DNA of 59,383 bases from NCBI GenBank assembly GCA_000310025.1, contig FN649753.1:418820-478202 (forward strand), in the 5' to 3' direction. Both the position numbers and the translations under genes were made by a program. The DNA is from Ectocarpus siliculosus (Eukaryota > Sar > Phaeophyceae > Ectocarpales > Ectocarpaceae). Shown here one piece after another: positions 57,494-59,383 of this stretch; the stretch's first letter is position 1; the number at the start of each line of letters is the position of its first letter. Under the pieces are notes generated by a model. The model had not been told where the DNA came from, did not search any database, and saw nothing but the letters and a program-made list of their open reading frames with translations.

Positions 57494-57697
57494 GCCGGGG
57501 AGACCGAAGAACTTGGCCGAGATGTTTAGTATCGTGAGGGACCACACAGACAAGCGGTAGAGCGAACTTGCCAACCGATCTGCTACCGTTGCTGTCGCTG
57601 GGGCGACCGGAGAACTTGGACGAGGTGTTGGCATCGTCCCTAATATTGTGGACACAGACAGCGGTAAAGCGTAGCTTGCCACCCGATGTAACTTTGC
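57494..57697. repeat. Tandem duplication of about 104 bp
   Basis: GGGGAGACCGAAGAACTTGG (57497 on) and GGGGCGACCGGAGAACTTGG (57600 on) start two diverged copies. Both continue through a GA(C/G)GTGTT-like segment, CACAGACA, GCGGTA(A/G)AGCG and CTTGCCA(A/C)CCGAT. Confidence 0.75.
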
Positions 57698-58404
57698 ACA
57701 TGGTAACTGGCGAACACCTTGATACTCCGAAGGAGCAGTGTAGTGTATGTGTATGCATAAATACGAACAATGCGGTAAATCCTAATCCTTCCTTGGTAGC
57801 AGCACTTGTAGTACCCTTGAGGTGGAAGCCTGCTTCTTGTGACCCTGTGTATGGGCTGTGGGCAAGTTTTCTTTCGCACACAAGACCGACCCTCTTGAAC
57901 TCTGTGAGGCACAAGTAGCAGCGTACCTGCTGTACCGGTACGGAGTTGTGGATATTGTTTCGTCTGCAGGATAGTAGGCTTTCGTGATGAAATAAGGGCG
58001 CTTGTTACAATCGGCGGCACACAGACTAAGTAACCGTTGAGGGCACCGGAAACTAGGAGTCTTTTTGGACGGCAGCGACGCAGCACAGTACCAGAAGCTG
58101 TGGCTGTTTGTCGGACAATTGTGGTGTGTGGCGGTCTTTAACTGCTGAGTCGTGTCAGAGGAAATGCGCAGCACTGCTGTGTCCATTCATGGCAAAAAAT
58201 ATCCAGAAATCAAACGAACCTCCAAAAGCTCAGCTGTTTTCCGCAGCGGCTTCAATAGCTAGGTCGGTCGTCTGCGCCCGTTTGGCGAAATTCAGCGAGA
58301 CTGCTGTTGTACCATGATTTCCTGGGCCTCGGCCACCAACTGCCCGAAAAGCATCAAAGGCGTTTTAGCGGGGTACCCCCCCCCCCAAAAAAAAAAAAAA
58401 TCAA

Positions 58405-58612
58405 GTTAATCGCAGCTGTCATCCGTACGCAAAGAAGTAAGCACAAGATGCCGAACACCCTTAGCAGGATGCAGCGCACCCTTCATGCGACTCGCCGAAT
58501 ACTTCACGGTGCTTCGCGCTTGGCGATGTGAGAGCCTGGTCCTGTGAGAACCTGGCGTGCTCCGTCCCGGCTTTGTAGGGATGCGAGGTCAATGGTCTAC
58601 ACGACTACAGCA
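58405..58612 (-). mobile_element. Family A repeat, truncated inverted copy
   Basis: Matches 13970-14165 of the inverted full copy (CAGCTGTCATCCGTACGCAA; GCACAAGATGCCGAACACCC; GGCTTTGTAGGGATGCGAGG). It is cut at ACGACTACAG, before the usual terminal tag, and preceded by a C-run and A-run at 58377-58400. Confidence 0.75.
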
Positions 58613-58689
58613 AAATCAAGGATGATGACACTACCAGCTTCTGGGTCATCCTTGTGAAAAGTAGCCTGAGCCGGGGAAAACCGTGCATA

Positions 58690-58770
58690 TCGCTCCGTCC
58701 CGGCATGGCAGGGATGCGAGGCCAATGGCCTGATGACTACGGCATGCGTTTACATGAGTACACCTCCTCC
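58690..58770 (-). repeat. Isolated family A end tag, second subtype
   Basis: CCCGGCATGGCAGGGATGCG, GCCAATGGCCTGATGACTAC and GGCATGCGTTTACATGAGTA, followed by CACCTCCTCCC. Same subtype as the tags near 2720 and 32590, placed 80 bp from the truncated copy. Confidence 0.7.
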
Positions 58771-59066
58771 CGTTCCTCATGTCTCAGATAGAAGACCCTG
58801 CATACATGGCGACCGCCGCCGGGCTTAAAGTTCAAGAACATGTTTTGTGCCGTTTCGACAGCGTTTTCTTGGCCCCCTCTTCTTATTTCACAGTACACAA
58901 TTGTTTCTGAGACAATTTCGCCCCCTTTTCTACCCCGCCTGCTTCTCGGTCTTATCGTCACAACAGCTAGCTGGGTCGGATTGTTTGACCTTTGCTTGGA
59001 GAGCTGCTGCCGCTGCTGCTATAGCTGCCGGGGAGCCGGGCGGATACAAAGAAAGAGAGCACCACA

Positions 59067-59383
59067 ATGCGGCGACGGAGTCGGGCGTCTTCGGGCGCAA
59101 AATGCGGCAGCGGCCAGCCGCCCAAACTCGTCTGCGCGCTGGCCGCTTCCCTGGTGGCGTCGATGTGCGGTCTCCGCTGCATGGTGGGTTCGTTTATCGT
59201 TCCGTGCCCGCGACACGGACTGCTGTCCTCGACACCGCCGCCACCACGGCTGCCGTCAAGCCATCGAAGAAGAGCAGGTCGCAACGTCGCCGCCGTTGTC
59301 CTCAATCGCGAACGAGTGGGCAGAGGGGGCGACGCAAATGAGGATGGGGATGACGGCGGGGGGGGGGTGGGGGGGGTGGGGGG
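59067..59383 (+). CDS. Partial gene with hydrophobic N-terminus, running off the window
   Basis: An ATG at 59067 opens a frame of 105 codons without a stop to the window end. The N-terminus has basic residues (MRRRSRAS), then a hydrophobic stretch (LVCALAASLVASMCG) that could be a signal peptide or anchor, then a Pro/Arg-rich part and a Gly run encoded by the closing G-rich sequence. No domain is recognised. An overlapping frame (58847-59341 plus) is less likely because it lacks such organisation. The coding status is a guess until the right flank is seen. Confidence 0.35.
   Translation, partial: MRRRSRASSGAKCGSGQPPKLVCALAASLVASMCGLRCMVGSFIVPCPRHGLLSSTPPPPRLPSSHRRRAGRNVAAVVLNRERVGRGGDANEDGDDGGGGVGGVG

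Larger units (their letters stand above)
55309..58400. other. Gene-poor stretch
   Basis: No firm exon. Contains the MITE-like element (56511-56726), a tandem duplication (57494-57697) and two TACAGCAGTA motifs (56111 and 56925). Upstream exons of the orphan exon gene could lie here. Confidence 0.5.

Noticed and set aside
1-59383. Integrated virus or bacterial contamination
   Set aside because: I saw no capsid, polymerase, integrase or operon-like gene order. All recognised genes are spliced or otherwise eukaryotic in type.

Overview
The window looks like nuclear DNA of a photosynthetic stramenopile, most probably a brown alga of the Ectocarpus type. This is inference; no marker names the species. 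The grounds are: GC-rich exons split by introns of 0.2-3.2 kb with GT..AG borders; proteins padded with Ala, Gly, Ser, Pro and Gln runs; a presequence with an A-H-A-F cleavage motif, as in proteins sent into secondary plastids; and long AT-richer stretches full of repeats. There is no bacterial gene layout, no CRISPR and no rRNA or convincing tRNA gene.

Layout, left to right. 0.4-6 kb: minus-strand protein kinase of the TKL type, with a predicted helical region resembling the MLKL N-terminal domain; both ends are incomplete. 6-15 kb: no gene recognised; two full copies of a dispersed repeat (family A), palindromes, microsatellites and an assembly gap (N, 14885-15018). 15.1-22.6 kb: a complete seven-exon importin alpha gene (600 aa), minus strand. 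22.8-24.2 kb: an intronless plus-strand gene, head to head with importin alpha, encoding a disordered protein with the linear motifs of an mRNA-decapping scaffold. 25.6-29.3 kb: a four-exon ALG11 mannosyltransferase gene, minus strand. 30.2-32.9 kb: a four-exon mitochondrial-carrier-family gene, plus strand, divergent from ALG11. 35.0-41.8 kb: a multi-exon secreted protein, minus strand, with a signal peptide, an unknown ectodomain, about 1000 residues of Pro/Ser/Thr-rich tandem repeats and a Cys-rich end. 45.8-47.3 kb: an unrecognised Ala-rich protein. 48.9-49.3 kb: a small putative plastid protein. 51.9-52.4 kb: last exon of a Rieske-fold protein that lacks three of the four cluster ligands. 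54-59 kb: another family A copy, an orphan exon, a MITE-like element, a tandem duplication, and a partial gene running off the right edge.

The genes do not form a pathway. They are housekeeping functions (nuclear import, mRNA decay, N-glycan assembly, organelle transport) mixed with signalling and secreted proteins. The most interesting items are the putative decapping scaffold, the MLKL-like kinase, the tandem-repeat secreted protein, the ligand-less Rieske protein, and the family A repeats with G-rich ends. Splice joins were derived by hand from reading frame, intron phase and GT/AG borders.
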